Shown here: one piece after another, positions 7,842-17,589 of the stretch
Position numbering within the stretch: the first letter of the stretch is position 1
Layout of the letters: every line of letters begins with the position of its first letter
Assembly: GCA_017476575.1 (NCBI GenBank)
Contig: JAFUZO010000052.1
Location: forward strand, 1-60,424
Length of the DNA: 60,424 nt
Reading direction: 5' to 3'
From: Bacteroidales bacterium
GTDB taxonomy: Bacteria; Bacteroidota; Bacteroidia; Bacteroidales; UBA932
Translations under genes and position numbers: made by a program
Notes under the pieces: model-generated
The model's database searches: none
What the model saw: the letters and a program-made list of their open reading frames with translations, nothing else
Told to the model about the DNA's origin: nothing

Positions 7842-10682
7842 CTACTGGTTCGTATAGAAGACGCGGTAGAAACGGAGGGCATTGCCGGAGGCGTAGATGT
7901 AGACCTCGCCCGCCGGGACGCTGAACTCCGTCTCAACGGCACCGCCGCCGGAAGCATAGCCACCCGGAAGCGACTGCTCGTCGCCGCCCACATTCACCGT
8001 CACCAGCCGCGTCAGGTCCTCGCTGTTCCCCGTATTGGAAGCCCACACCTTGAGCGTTCCCTGCTCCGGAGCCGTGAACTTCAGGTAGCGATCGGAGGTC
8101 GACCCCTTGCCGCCCATCTGGATGAACGTCGTGTTGTACTTCGACTTCGCCGCCGAGTAGAACGTCAGCCCGTCCAGGGTCAGGTCCCAGTTCGTGATGT
8201 CGGTGTTCGCCGCTCCGTAGGTGGCGAAGGCCGCCTGCCAGTCGGCATCGGAGAAGTCCCAGGTCAGGGTCACTTCGACGGCCTCGCCGCCCTGGCCCTT
8301 CGGCTGGATGGCGATAGCCGCAGCCCCGGGCTCGGAAGCGGTGTAGTAGATGTCGTCTGCAGCCGGATAGGCGGTCACGGTGAAGTTGTACAGACCCGCC
8401 TTCAATCCGGCGATGGTCCCGGCATCCACGGTGAAGGTGCACTCCGTCTGCGGGTCGGCCGCCCGCTTGTTGAACACGACGACATAGGAAGCGGCGTTCG
8501 GCACGGCATCCCAGGTCACCGTGACCGCCGTCTCGTCGCCCTCGGTGAGGGTGACCGGCTCCACGACCGGCTTCGGGGCCGCCAGCGCCTTGTTCCCGGC
8601 CGTGACATCGGTGGACCAGGCCAACTTCGTCAGCGAGATGGCGCCCGTCGCATAGAGATAGACGGTGCCCTCGCCGGAAACGGAATTGACGACGACCTTC
8701 TGGACACCGCCGTTCGAGGCGGAAGCGACCGCACCGCCCTTGACGGCAAAGCCCTTGTCATCCTGGAGGGCGACGACCACGCTGCTGCCCGTCCCGTCCG
8801 GATCCGCGACCAGGAGGTCCACCGAACCCGGCGCATCGACCTTGAAGGCGATGTAGCCCTCGGTCGGGACCCCCTTCCGGGTCAGCACCGAGGCGCCGAG
8901 GAAATGGATGCCGCCATCGGCATTCAGGGGCGTGGCCTCCGTCCCGACCAGGAGGAGTCCATCCCGCACGCGGGCGTTCTTCACCTCACCCGCGAACAGG
9001 GAGGCATCCTGGAGGTTCCAGGTATGGGCGCCGGAGAGGGCTTCCTGGGTCAGGTCCTCCTCCTTCTCTACGTAGGAAATCCACCACTTGGAAGCACCCA
9101 CCTTCTTGGAGATGAGGTCCGTATGGGACAGTTGGAAGAAATTGCCCTTGGCGTTGTAGCAAGGGTCGGCCTCCAGTTCGGTGAAACCGGCCGCAGCGGC
9201 GGACACCTTGTTGAAGAAGTCCTTGCCGGAGGCGAAACTGTAGTTGTCGGAGGCGTCGAGCGTCGGGACGACGGTGGCCGCATTGACCTGGAAGAGTTGG
9301 GCGCGGTCGGTGTCGTCGCCCGTCTTGCCGCCGTCCTCATAGAGGAACAGGTTCTTCTTCAGGGTCAGGTCCGTCGCGACCCGGAGGGCGAAGAAACCGC
9401 GGTTGTTGCCATCGTCCATCGTGGCGATGGCCTTGACCGTATTGCCCTCGAAATCCAGCGTCCCGATCTTGATATCATCCTTGGCATCGACGCGGAACAT
9501 GGTGCGGATCCCGTCGTAGATGGTGTTGTTGACAAAGGCCAGCGTGCCGATTTCCGTCGTCTGGCGGATATCGACCGCATCGCCGCCGCTGCCCGGGATT
9601 CCATAGATGTCGCAGGAATCGAAGGTGAACGTGCCGACTTTGATGACGGATGCGTTGTTGCCGTAGAACAGGCCTGCCTGGTAGTTGGTGATCTCGCAGT
9701 TGACCAGCCGGATGCTCTCCACGTCCAGCGCACCGCCGGTGTGCTCGATGATGCGGGAGTTGGCGCCGTTGCCGTCGAACCGGATGCCCTCGAAATAGAG
9801 GCTGCTGCCGGCAGCCAGGGCGTCGGTCAGTTCCACCTTGCCGACTACGACCGGCCTGGAACCGTCCGCCCCGGTCTCACCGACCAGGGAGACGCTGCCC
9901 GCAGGCATGACGTTGCTGATCTCGTACGGCGAACCGGCGAGGGACAGGTAGATATTGTCTCCTGCCGTAAGCAGGGTGACCAGTTCCTCGGAGGTGGAGA
10001 CGCGGGTCGCACTCCCCTGCTCCGCCCGGGTCCACGTATCGACGGCGCCGCGGGAAGCGCTCAGATAGAACAGCGTGACCTGGTATTCCGTCGAGGCTTC
10101 CAGCCCCGTGACCGTCGCCGCGGCGGAGGAGGCCTCCGAGGCGCCCAGGGTCAACTCCACCTCCTGCCCGCCCTTGACAGGCACGGCGGTGATATGGGTG
10201 ACCTCCTGATAATCAGACGCATCCGAAGACCAGACCAGCGAAAGGGAGGTCGCCGTCCGGTCGGCAACCTCCAGGAAGAGGTTGTCCTTGACGGCATACG
10301 TCCTGCAGGATCCGTCATACACGGCCCAGACGGAAGGGTCGCGCTTCCCGGAGAGCGCCTGCACCTTGAACCAGTACTTCGCATCGGCGGCGAGGCGGAC
10401 GGTATAGGGGACGTCGGCGGCCGCGACGACCTCCTTCAACGCCTCCTGCGTCATCGCTTCGTCGGTATAGACCACGAGGTTGTAGGACTCCGCGTCCTTG
10501 TTGACATCCCAGCCGAAGGTGACGACGTCGCCGGTCGCGACATCCACCTTGGCAGAGAGGTTCTGCGGCTGCAGGCAGCGGGCCAGGTCGAGTCCGGTGA
10601 TCTCCTCGAACTCATTCCCGGTGCAGCCCGCCGCGAGGACGGCCAGGGCGGCCACCGCTTTCAATATCTTCTTGTGTTTCAT
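7842..10682 (-). CDS. Multidomain surface lipoprotein with Fn3-like and DUF4957/DUF5123 beta-helix regions
   Basis: 946 residues. The signal peptide ends LAAGC, a lipobox. Residues about 35-230 contain two fibronectin-III-like modules (FGWDVNKDAESYNLVVY and the later LSLVWSSDAS). Residues about 235-540 form a right-handed beta-helix pattern with short repeats such as LYFEGIRFDGNG, IRLVNCEITNYQAGLFYG and FTFDSCDIYG, the signature of the DUF4957/DUF5123 pair common in pectin loci. A further Fn3-like module (VTVTWDAVPNAASYVVVF) and a C-terminal beta-sandwich similar to pectin-locus carbohydrate-binding domains follow. It takes the SusE/SusF position after SusC and SusD, so it is probably a surface glycan-binding protein; a lyase activity for the helix cannot be excluded. 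Confidence 0.82.
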   Translation of the reverse strand: MKHKKILKAVAALAVLAAGCTGNEFEEITGLDLARCLQPQNLSAKVDVATGDVVTFGWDVNKDAESYNLVVYTDEAMTQEALKEVVAAADVPYTVRLAADAKYWFKVQALSGKRDPSVWAVYDGSCRTYAVKDNLFLEVADRTATSLSLVWSSDASDYQEVTHITAVPVKGGQEVELTLGASEASSAAATVTGLEASTEYQVTLFYLSASRGAVDTWTRAEQGSATRVSTSEELVTLLTAGDNIYLSLAGSPYEISNVMPAGSVSLVGETGADGSRPVVVGKVELTDALAAGSSLYFEGIRFDGNGANSRIIEHTGGALDVESIRLVNCEITNYQAGLFYGNNASVIKVGTFTFDSCDIYGIPGSGGDAVDIRQTTEIGTLAFVNNTIYDGIRTMFRVDAKDDIKIGTLDFEGNTVKAIATMDDGNNRGFFALRVATDLTLKKNLFLYEDGGKTGDDTDRAQLFQVNAATVVPTLDASDNYSFASGKDFFNKVSAAAAGFTELEADPCYNAKGNFFQLSHTDLISKKVGASKWWISYVEKEEDLTQEALSGAHTWNLQDASLFAGEVKNARVRDGLLLVGTEATPLNADGGIHFLGASVLTRKGVPTEGYIAFKVDAPGSVDLLVADPDGTGSSVVVALQDDKGFAVKGGAVASASNGGVQKVVVNSVSGEGTVYLYATGAISLTKLAWSTDVTAGNKALAAPKPVVEPVTLTEGDETAVTVTWDAVPNAASYVVVFNKRAADPQTECTFTVDAGTIAGLKAGLYNFTVTAYPAADDIYYTASEPGAAAIAIQPKGQGGEAVEVTLTWDFSDADWQAAFATYGAANTDITNWDLTLDGLTFYSAAKSKYNTTFIQMGGKGSTSDRYLKFTAPEQGTLKVWASNTGNSEDLTRLVTVNVGGDEQSLPGGYASGGGAVETEFSVPAGEVYIYASGNALRFYRVFYTNQ

Positions 10683-10694
10683 AATGGTTCGGTA

Positions 10695-12539
10695 TTAAAG
10701 GCTGTCGTAACCGTAGTCGTTCTTGATGAAGCCTTGGCTGTTGGTCATGGTGTCGTTGAAGACCGGCCAGAAGGTATGCTGGACCGGGTCGGCGGCATAC
10801 AAGCCTTCCACCAACGCATCGTACAGGCCGGTATCCTGCCCCTTGCTGTCCACGACCTTGTTGAAGTAGCCGGACTTCTTCTCCCAGGTGCCCGAAGGGA
10901 CGGAGGTCTCTCCATTGAATCCCCACACGGACAGTTCGTTGCCGTTCACCTGGTAGTACACGTCGCCGTCCAGGCCGTTCACGGAGGCGAACGGACCGGT
11001 GAGGTCGCGCAGTTGCTTCATCTCGGCGATGGCCAGGTCCATCTTCTCCTTCAGGAGGTTCCACCGGACCAGGTCGAACTTGCGGGTCATCTCGCCGCAG
11101 AACTCGAAGGCGCGCTCGTCCACGATGGCGTTGAACAGGGCCTCCCGGGAGGTAAGGGCGTCCACATACGCCTCGGCAGCGTCCTCGTGCCCCTTGAAGG
11201 CCCGCTCGCGGACCGGGAGGAGGTACGTTCTCGCCTCGGAAAGTTCGCCGAGTTCCCCGGCGATCTCCGCGGCCATCAGGAGGATGTCCGCATAGCGCAG
11301 CACGACCGGCTTGATCCCGTCGTCATTGCCGCCGGTATAGGGATGGGCGGTCATCCAGTCGAAGCGGTACTTGCCGAAGTACCATTTCTGGATGCCAGGC
11401 AGTTCGGGCTCGTCGTCGGAGTTCCAGCGCCAGTTGACGCAGGTGACATCGCGGCGCACATCGTCCGGGTCGTACTTGAACCACATCGTCGGCACCGGCC
11501 CGGCATCGCCGCCGCGGGTGACGGTGCTTCCACCCGCATAGGAGGAGCCTTCGGAACGTACCGCGAAAGTATAGTTCCACCGGCCGCGCCCGTCGGAAAA
11601 CGGGATGACGAAGAGGGTCTCATGGCCGGGACCCGCCACGAGGTTCGAAAGGTTGTTCTGGGCCTTCCAGTAGGCCTCGAAGTCCTCCAGGGAGGCGGTA
11701 CGCGACCGGACGGCATCCCGCAGGTAGGCCAGGGCCTTGGGATAAAGGACGTCCTTCTGGAGGTCCGGGTCGCTGGAAAGGCGCACGGTGCCGAGGTCTC
11801 CGGTCCCTACCATGCCATCCTCGGGACGGATGGCGTAGCCGGAGGCCATCAGGGCGATGCGGGCATACAGACCCTCCGCGAACATCTTGTTGACCCGGTC
11901 GGTGCGGGAAGTCGCAGCCGTCTCGCCCGGGTTCGGAAGGTACGGGATGGCCTCCTCCAGATCGGCGAGCAACTGCTTGAAGATCACGTCGCGGCTCGAC
12001 TTGGTCGCATAGATGGTCTCGCTGGTGATGGACGTGAAACGGGCGGGTACGTCGCCCCAGGCCCGGACGAGGTCGTAGTAGATCAGGGCCCGGAGGGTCA
12101 GCGCCTCGCCGAGCAGGTAGGCCATGTCTGCCTTCTCGGCAGGATTGCCGTATTCCCGGATCCCCTCGATGGCAAGGTTGGCCCGTTCGACGGCCTCGTA
12201 CATCTTGGCGAAGGGCCCGTTGCTGAGGTTCAACTGGTCGTTGTTCGGAAGCAGGCTGTAGGCCGCAATCTGGTACTTGCTGTCGGTGGGCTTGTAGGTG
12301 TTGTACCACTCGATATCGCTGTTCAGGCCGATCCAGGGGAGGTAGCGTCCCCGGTAGGAATTGGTCTCGCCGAAGGACTGCGATATCGAGAAGATGGTGC
12401 TTTCCGTCAGATCATAGTTGGAGTAGACGGTGGCAGCGTCGAAGGTCGAGGGCGACTCCGCATCCAGGAATTTCTCGCAGGAGGAAGCCAGGCCCAGGAC
12501 GGCGGCCGATGCAAGGACGGATGTCAATATCTTTTTCAT
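10695..12539 (-). CDS. SusD/RagB family surface glycan-binding lipoprotein
   Basis: 614 residues from the ATG at 12539; a GTG two codons upstream is possible. The signal peptide ends LASSC, so the protein is lipid-anchored, followed by the typical EKFLDAESPSTFD start of SusD proteins. The middle carries the helical TPR-like scaffold: ANLAIEGIREYGN, LGEALTLRALIYYDLVRAWGDVPAR, and the C-terminal half has PVVLRYADILLMAAEIAGELGE and ERAFEFCGEMTRKFDLVRWNLL, all hallmarks of the family. It caps the SusC barrel encoded just upstream (13 bp between stop and start region) and captures oligosaccharides, here most likely pectin fragments by context. Confidence 0.95.
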   Translation of the reverse strand: MKKILTSVLASAAVLGLASSCEKFLDAESPSTFDAATVYSNYDLTESTIFSISQSFGETNSYRGRYLPWIGLNSDIEWYNTYKPTDSKYQIAAYSLLPNNDQLNLSNGPFAKMYEAVERANLAIEGIREYGNPAEKADMAYLLGEALTLRALIYYDLVRAWGDVPARFTSITSETIYATKSSRDVIFKQLLADLEEAIPYLPNPGETAATSRTDRVNKMFAEGLYARIALMASGYAIRPEDGMVGTGDLGTVRLSSDPDLQKDVLYPKALAYLRDAVRSRTASLEDFEAYWKAQNNLSNLVAGPGHETLFVIPFSDGRGRWNYTFAVRSEGSSYAGGSTVTRGGDAGPVPTMWFKYDPDDVRRDVTCVNWRWNSDDEPELPGIQKWYFGKYRFDWMTAHPYTGGNDDGIKPVVLRYADILLMAAEIAGELGELSEARTYLLPVRERAFKGHEDAAEAYVDALTSREALFNAIVDERAFEFCGEMTRKFDLVRWNLLKEKMDLAIAEMKQLRDLTGPFASVNGLDGDVYYQVNGNELSVWGFNGETSVPSGTWEKKSGYFNKVVDSKGQDTGLYDALVEGLYAADPVQHTFWPVFNDTMTNSQGFIKNDYGYDSL

Positions 12540-12552
12540 ACGCACGTTCGGA

Positions 12553-15500
12553 TTAGAAGGTGAGGTTGAGACCGGCCACGAAACCGATACTCTTCGGATA
12601 GGCAGAATAATCCACGCCCGGGGTCAGCGGGGTGGCCCGGCGGGTGTCGACTTCCGGGTCGTAGCCGGAATACTTCGTCAGGCAGAACAGGTTGGTGCCG
12701 GTCACATAGACGCGGGTCCGGCGCAGATGGACCTTCTTCGTCAGGTCCTCCGGCAGCGTGTAGCCGACGGTCAGGCTCTGCAGGCGCAGGAAGGAGGCAT
12801 CCTCCACGGCCCAGTCGGAGAACACGGCGCTGCCCACGGCGGGACTCCACATCGTTGTGCCCGCATTGGCGGCGGCCAGGGCCTCCGGGTCGGTGTAGAG
12901 TTCGCCCGTCGCCCAGTCGATGTTCGACCAGCGGTCGGCCACATCCATGGTGTTCAGAAGGTTGCGGTTGTAGAATTTCCGGGAGGAGGTGAATTCGACC
13001 TTGTTGGCGTTGTAGACCTCGTTGCCGATCATGTAGTTGAAGTTGGCGCTGAAGTCGACTCCCCTGAAGAAGGCGCTGAGGGCGAAGCCGCCGGTGAAGT
13101 CCGGACTGGCGTTGCCGATGACGGTGCGGTCGGCGACCGTCACCTTGCCGTCCCCGGTCAGGTCCTTCAGTTTCAGGGCACCCGGACGCAGGTACGCGGA
13201 GCCGATGACGGAGGAGGCGTCGACCACTCCTTCCTTAAGGGTCCACTTGCCGTTCGCATAGTCAAAGTCGTCCACCTCGTAGCGGCCGTCGTTGACATAG
13301 CCGTACATGTTGCCGAGCGGCTGGCCGACCTGGACAATGTAGTCGTCGCCGATTTCGGTCGAGGCCCAGTAGGACTGCGCGGTGATGGACTCCAGGCCGC
13401 CCAGGTCGGTGACCCGGTTGCGGTTGTAGGCGATGTTGCCGCTGAGGTTCAGGGAGAAGTCCTTCCGGGAGACAAGCGGAGCATTGAGGGTCAATTCGAC
13501 ACCGCGGTTGCGGGTGGAACCGACGTTCTGGTACTGGCTGTCATAGCCGGATCCGGTGATCGGGAAGTTGATGAGCAGGTCCTCCGTATCATTCTGATAG
13601 ACCTCGATGCTGCCGGACAGGGCGCTGCGGAAGAAACTGAAATCCAAGCCGATGTTATGGGTGTAGGTGGTCTCCCACGTGAGGTCCGGGTTGTTCATCA
13701 CCTTGCCGGCGGTGAAGATGTTCTGGGTCATGGAGAGCCAGGACGAGGTCGAGGACGCATACTGCTTCAACAGTTGGCCGGAGGGGATGTTGTTGTTGCC
13801 GGCCGTACCGAAGGAGTAGCGCACCTTGAGTTGGTCGAGCCAGCCGCGGGATGAGTCCATGAACGGTTCGCTCGACAGGGTCCAGGAGGCGCCGACCGAC
13901 GGGAAGAAGCCCCAGCGGTGGCCGCGGGCGAACTTCGAGGAACCGTCCGTACGGAGGGTTACACCGAGCGAATAGCGGTGCTTGTAGTCGTAGTTGGCGC
14001 GGCCGAAGAAGGAGAGCAGTTTGTCGTCCGGGTCGTAGTAGTTGTTCGTCGAGGACGGGGTTCCGGAGGCCATGAAGTTCCAGGCCATCTCCGCGTCATA
14101 GAAGGTCGGGAAACCGTCCACCATCATCGTGAGGGTGTTGCTCCTGGTGAGGGTCATCTCCTCGCCGACGAGGAGGGTCAGGGCGTGGTCGTCGCTGCCG
14201 AGCAGGCCCGCGAAATCGTAATTGAGGGTATTCGTATTGCGGTAACGGGTGCGGAACGCCTCCTTGTGCTGGTTCGAAGGCGTATCCTTGACGGTGGAGT
14301 TGTTGGCCACGTAGTAGGTCGTAAGGCCGTAGAAGCGGTCGTCGCCCTGCCGGTAGTCTTCCAGGCCGCCCTCCACCTTCAGGTCGAGGTGGTCCATGAG
14401 GGTCCAGTTGAAGGCAGCGTTGGCGTTCCAACTGGTGCGGAGACGCCGGGAGTCGTTGTCGGAGACCGACTGGAGCGGCGGGGCGTTGTCACCGTAGTCC
14501 TGCTCCTCGTCGGCGCCCTGGATGGAGGTCTGGATGGGAATCGGGGCGTAGGAGACCGCATGCTTGAGCCGTCCGTTGCCCGCCGTGGTGCCGCTGTCGT
14601 TGATGCCGTTGGCCCCCGAACCGCGCACGTTCACGCGGGAGTAGCGCACGTTGGCATCGATGGACGTGACCCGGGAAGTCTTGAAATGGCCCTTGAAACT
14701 GAGGTTGTCGCGGGAATAGTCGGAGCCGGACATGATGGCCTTGTCGCCCATGTGGGCATAGCCGAGGGTCCAACTATAGTTCTCGCCGCTGCCGGAGACC
14801 GAGAAGTCGGCAGAGAAGGTGGAACCCGTGTTGCCGAACACCGCGTCCACCCAGTCGTTGCCGGCGAGGCCCGCATACAGTTCCAGGTCGTTGAAGGTGC
14901 CGAAGTAGGGTGCGTAGTTGGAACTGACATTGTCGCGGAGGGTCGCGAGTTCATACTGGAACTTCACGAAGTTCTCCGGATCCATGGCCTGGATGGCGCC
15001 CTTGCCAGCCATCTTCTTGAGGCCGTAGTAGGTGTTGAACTTGACGGAGACCTTCTGGCCCTTCTCGGCGCTCTTGGTGGTCACGATGACGACACCGTTC
15101 GCACCCCGGGAACCGTAGATGGCCGTCGAGAAGGCGTCCTTCAGCACGTCGATGGACTGGATCTCCGAAGAGGAGATGTCGTTGATGGATTCCACCGGGA
15201 AACCGTCCACGATGTAGAGCGGGGAGTTGTCCTGGGTGATGGAGGCTCCGCCGCGGACCCGGATCTTGATGTCTGCGTCCGGGTCGCCCTCCGTCGTGAT
15301 GACGGACACGCCCGCCATCTTGCCGGAAAGGGCCTGGCTGACGGTCGTTACCGGCTGCTCGGCCAGTTTGTCGCTGCCGACCGAGGCGACCGAGCCGAGG
15401 AGGTCGCGCCGCTTGACGGTGGCATAACCGACGACCACCACCTCGTCGAGAAAGGTGGAGTCTTCCCGCAAGATGACGTCGATCCGCGTCCTGCCGGCGA

Positions 15501-15756
15501 TGGCGACCGTCTGGTCGCTCAATCCGATAAAGGAGAAGACCAGGTTCACGGCGTCGGCCGGGACGGTGAGCACATAGTCTCCATCGATACCGGTGATGGT
15601 GCCGATGGTGGTGCCTTCGACAAGGACGCCCGCCCCGACGAGCGGTTCGCCGCTTTCATCGGTCACGATGCCGGTGACCGTCGTCTGGGCGGAAAGAGAC
15701 CATGCTGCCGCCAGTCCGAGAAGCGCCAGGATGAGTTTCTTAGCTGGATGTTTCAT
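12553..15756 (-). CDS. SusC/RagA family TonB-dependent outer-membrane transporter
   Basis: 1067 residues. A type I signal (ending SLSAQ) is followed by a carboxypeptidase-regulatory-like beta-sandwich (TVTGIVTDESGEPLVGAGVLVEG), the conserved DEVVVVGYATVKRRDLLGSV, then the plug with LSGKMAGVSV, RVRGGASI and IYGSRGANGVVIVTTK, and a long beta-barrel ending in a C-terminal Phe (GLNLTF). It imports oligosaccharides through the outer membrane with TonB energy, paired with the SusD protein immediately downstream. It sits behind the pectinase genes in one direction of transcription, which is unusual since susC commonly leads. Only 18 bp separate it from the upstream lyase gene. Confidence 0.96.
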   Translation of the reverse strand: MKHPAKKLILALLGLAAAWSLSAQTTVTGIVTDESGEPLVGAGVLVEGTTIGTITGIDGDYVLTVPADAVNLVFSFIGLSDQTVAIAGRTRIDVILREDSTFLDEVVVVGYATVKRRDLLGSVASVGSDKLAEQPVTTVSQALSGKMAGVSVITTEGDPDADIKIRVRGGASITQDNSPLYIVDGFPVESINDISSSEIQSIDVLKDAFSTAIYGSRGANGVVIVTTKSAEKGQKVSVKFNTYYGLKKMAGKGAIQAMDPENFVKFQYELATLRDNVSSNYAPYFGTFNDLELYAGLAGNDWVDAVFGNTGSTFSADFSVSGSGENYSWTLGYAHMGDKAIMSGSDYSRDNLSFKGHFKTSRVTSIDANVRYSRVNVRGSGANGINDSGTTAGNGRLKHAVSYAPIPIQTSIQGADEEQDYGDNAPPLQSVSDNDSRRLRTSWNANAAFNWTLMDHLDLKVEGGLEDYRQGDDRFYGLTTYYVANNSTVKDTPSNQHKEAFRTRYRNTNTLNYDFAGLLGSDDHALTLLVGEEMTLTRSNTLTMMVDGFPTFYDAEMAWNFMASGTPSSTNNYYDPDDKLLSFFGRANYDYKHRYSLGVTLRTDGSSKFARGHRWGFFPSVGASWTLSSEPFMDSSRGWLDQLKVRYSFGTAGNNNIPSGQLLKQYASSTSSWLSMTQNIFTAGKVMNNPDLTWETTYTHNIGLDFSFFRSALSGSIEVYQNDTEDLLINFPITGSGYDSQYQNVGSTRNRGVELTLNAPLVSRKDFSLNLSGNIAYNRNRVTDLGGLESITAQSYWASTEIGDDYIVQVGQPLGNMYGYVNDGRYEVDDFDYANGKWTLKEGVVDASSVIGSAYLRPGALKLKDLTGDGKVTVADRTVIGNASPDFTGGFALSAFFRGVDFSANFNYMIGNEVYNANKVEFTSSRKFYNRNLLNTMDVADRWSNIDWATGELYTDPEALAAANAGTTMWSPAVGSAVFSDWAVEDASFLRLQSLTVGYTLPEDLTKKVHLRRTRVYVTGTNLFCLTKYSGYDPEVDTRRATPLTPGVDYSAYPKSIGFVAGLNLTF

Positions 15757-15774
15757 GGATAGTTGGTTATTAGT

Positions 15775-17589
15775 TTAGTTTGAAATCCTTGTATAGGTCC
15801 CGCCCGTGTTCTGTGCGGCGACGATGTCCTTCACGAGGTAGTGGAGGTACATTTCCAGGTTGGTGTAACGGCCTTCCTTGTCGAGGCTCTTCGCCCCCGC
15901 ATCGGAAGCGTCGGACTTGTCCAGGCCGAACTCGGTTTCGAACCAGTCGGGCATGCCGTCACTGTCGGAATCCTTCACCCGGGCGAGTTGCTCCGGCGTA
16001 GCGGAATAAGCCGGCCAGCCCCCCACTTCAGAAGGCGTGTTGATGATCCGGCCGGTGTCCTCCCGGACCTGGGAAACGGCCCGTCCGTCCACGCTGTCGC
16101 GGTGCAGACAATCGCCGGCATAGTCCAGGACGGCCTCCAGCGCCCCTTCCGCGGTATGGGTCGTCGTATAGACCGTCTCGCCGGAAGGACCCGCGAGCGT
16201 CCAGGCCGCCATCGGGAAGGCATAGCCCGGAGGGATGTCGTATTTCCCGGTCTCATGGAAGTAGACCCCATGGACCCGGTTGTCGGCGGTGATGTCGGGA
16301 TGGGCCGTGTGTACGTTGCCGGACAGGTAGAGGGACGGATAGCCGTAATCGACCTGGGATGAAGAGTAGACGCTGTAAGCATCCACAAAGTAGTACCTGT
16401 CCTTGGAAGAAGGGCCGGGCTTGTAATAACAGTTCACGAGATTGAAGTGTCCGCCCTCTCCGCCATAGGTGGAATTGTCCTCCCAGTTGTACACGACCAG
16501 GTTCCGCAGGTCCACGTTGCCGCGCTTGGACCAGTCGAAGGCGCCGCCGGACTTGGGATAGATCTCGGGGTGGTCGATGCGCGGGTTGCGGCTATGGTGG
16601 TTCGCCAGGAGGTTGTGGTGGAAGGAGGCGTCCTTCCCGCCCCAGATGCCGCCATAGCCGTGGGCTCCTTTGGAGTGGGCGCTGTCGTTCATGCTCTCGG
16701 AAAGGATGCACCACTGGAGCGTCATATTCTCGTTGGCATAGAAGGAGGCGCACTCGTCGATGGACCAGCTCATGGAACAGTGGTCGAGGATGACACCGCT
16801 GCGGTAACGGCCCCAGATACAGTCCTCGCCATCATCCGCATCGGGTCCTTCGTCACCGAGGCGGAAGTGCAGGAAGCGGACGATGACGTTGTCGGCGTTG
16901 ATGTTGACCGTGTAGTTCTTGATGCAGATGCCGTCGCCGGGGGCCGTCTGGCCCGCGATGGTAAGGTCGCCCCTGGTGATCTGGACCTTCGACCGAAGTT
17001 CGATGATGCCGGCCACGTCGAAGACCACGATGCGGGCGCCCGACTGGGTCACCGCCCAGCGGAAGGAGCCCTCGCCGCTGTCGTCGAGGTTGGTGACGTG
17101 GAGCACCTTGCCGCCGCGGCCGCCGGTCGTGTACATACCGCCACCTTCGGCCCCCGGAAAGGCCCGGGGCACGCCGTCCTCTTCCACCGCGGGAATCTGG
17201 AAGGATGCGTAATACTTGGAAAGGTCCGGTCCTTCGGGCGTATCCTCTCCGGTCGTCTCCGCATCGATTTCCGTCCAGGCCGAGGTCCCTTCCGCGTTCA
17301 CGCTGCGGACCCCGAAGCGGTAGACCGTCGCCTTCCTGAGGCCGCCGACGGTCACGTTGCGCTGGGTCACGGTGCCTTCCTGCACCGTTGTCCCCTCCTG
17401 TCTGAGGACCCATCCATACGAAGCGGCGTCCGCCACCGGCCTCCACTGGAAGGTCAGGGCATCGTCCGCCGCCGCATGCAGGACCAACCCTTCAGGGATG
17501 GCCGGGGCCTGTTCCTTCACCGGGTCGTCACTGCTTCCGCAGGCGGCCACAAGGCACATGAGTGCTCCATAACTCATCATTCTGTCCAT
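15775..17589 (-). CDS. Pectate lyase (PL1 family) lipoprotein with an N-terminal Fn3 module
   Basis: 604 residues from the ATG at 17589, overlapping the GH105 gene; an ATG at 17580 would give an ATGA overlap. The N-terminus has a signal with CLVAACGSS, a lipobox. Residues about 30-130 form a fibronectin-III-like module (LTFQWRPVADAASYGWVL). The catalytic parallel beta-helix follows, with RAFPGAEGGGMYTTGGRGG, VTNLDDSGEGSFRWAV, GQTAPGDGICIKNY, ILDHCSMSWSIDE and NHHSRNPRID, typical of PL1 pectate lyases that cleave polygalacturonate by calcium-dependent elimination. The C-terminus has DSDSDGMPDWFETEFGLD, a calcium-binding-like loop common in exported polysaccharide enzymes. Makes the unsaturated ends that GH105, KduI and KduD would process. 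Confidence 0.92.
   Translation of the reverse strand: MDRMMSYGALMCLVAACGSSDDPVKEQAPAIPEGLVLHAAADDALTFQWRPVADAASYGWVLRQEGTTVQEGTVTQRNVTVGGLRKATVYRFGVRSVNAEGTSAWTEIDAETTGEDTPEGPDLSKYYASFQIPAVEEDGVPRAFPGAEGGGMYTTGGRGGKVLHVTNLDDSGEGSFRWAVTQSGARIVVFDVAGIIELRSKVQITRGDLTIAGQTAPGDGICIKNYTVNINADNVIVRFLHFRLGDEGPDADDGEDCIWGRYRSGVILDHCSMSWSIDECASFYANENMTLQWCILSESMNDSAHSKGAHGYGGIWGGKDASFHHNLLANHHSRNPRIDHPEIYPKSGGAFDWSKRGNVDLRNLVVYNWEDNSTYGGEGGHFNLVNCYYKPGPSSKDRYYFVDAYSVYSSSQVDYGYPSLYLSGNVHTAHPDITADNRVHGVYFHETGKYDIPPGYAFPMAAWTLAGPSGETVYTTTHTAEGALEAVLDYAGDCLHRDSVDGRAVSQVREDTGRIINTPSEVGGWPAYSATPEQLARVKDSDSDGMPDWFETEFGLDKSDASDAGAKSLDKEGRYTNLEMYLHYLVKDIVAAQNTGGTYTRISN

Noticed and set aside
8904..12563. A plus-strand open frame of 1219 codons opposite the DUF4957 and SusD genes
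   Set aside because: Composition is dominated by Gly, Val, Asp, Arg and His with no family resemblance; it spans two well supported minus-strand genes and reflects high third-position GC.
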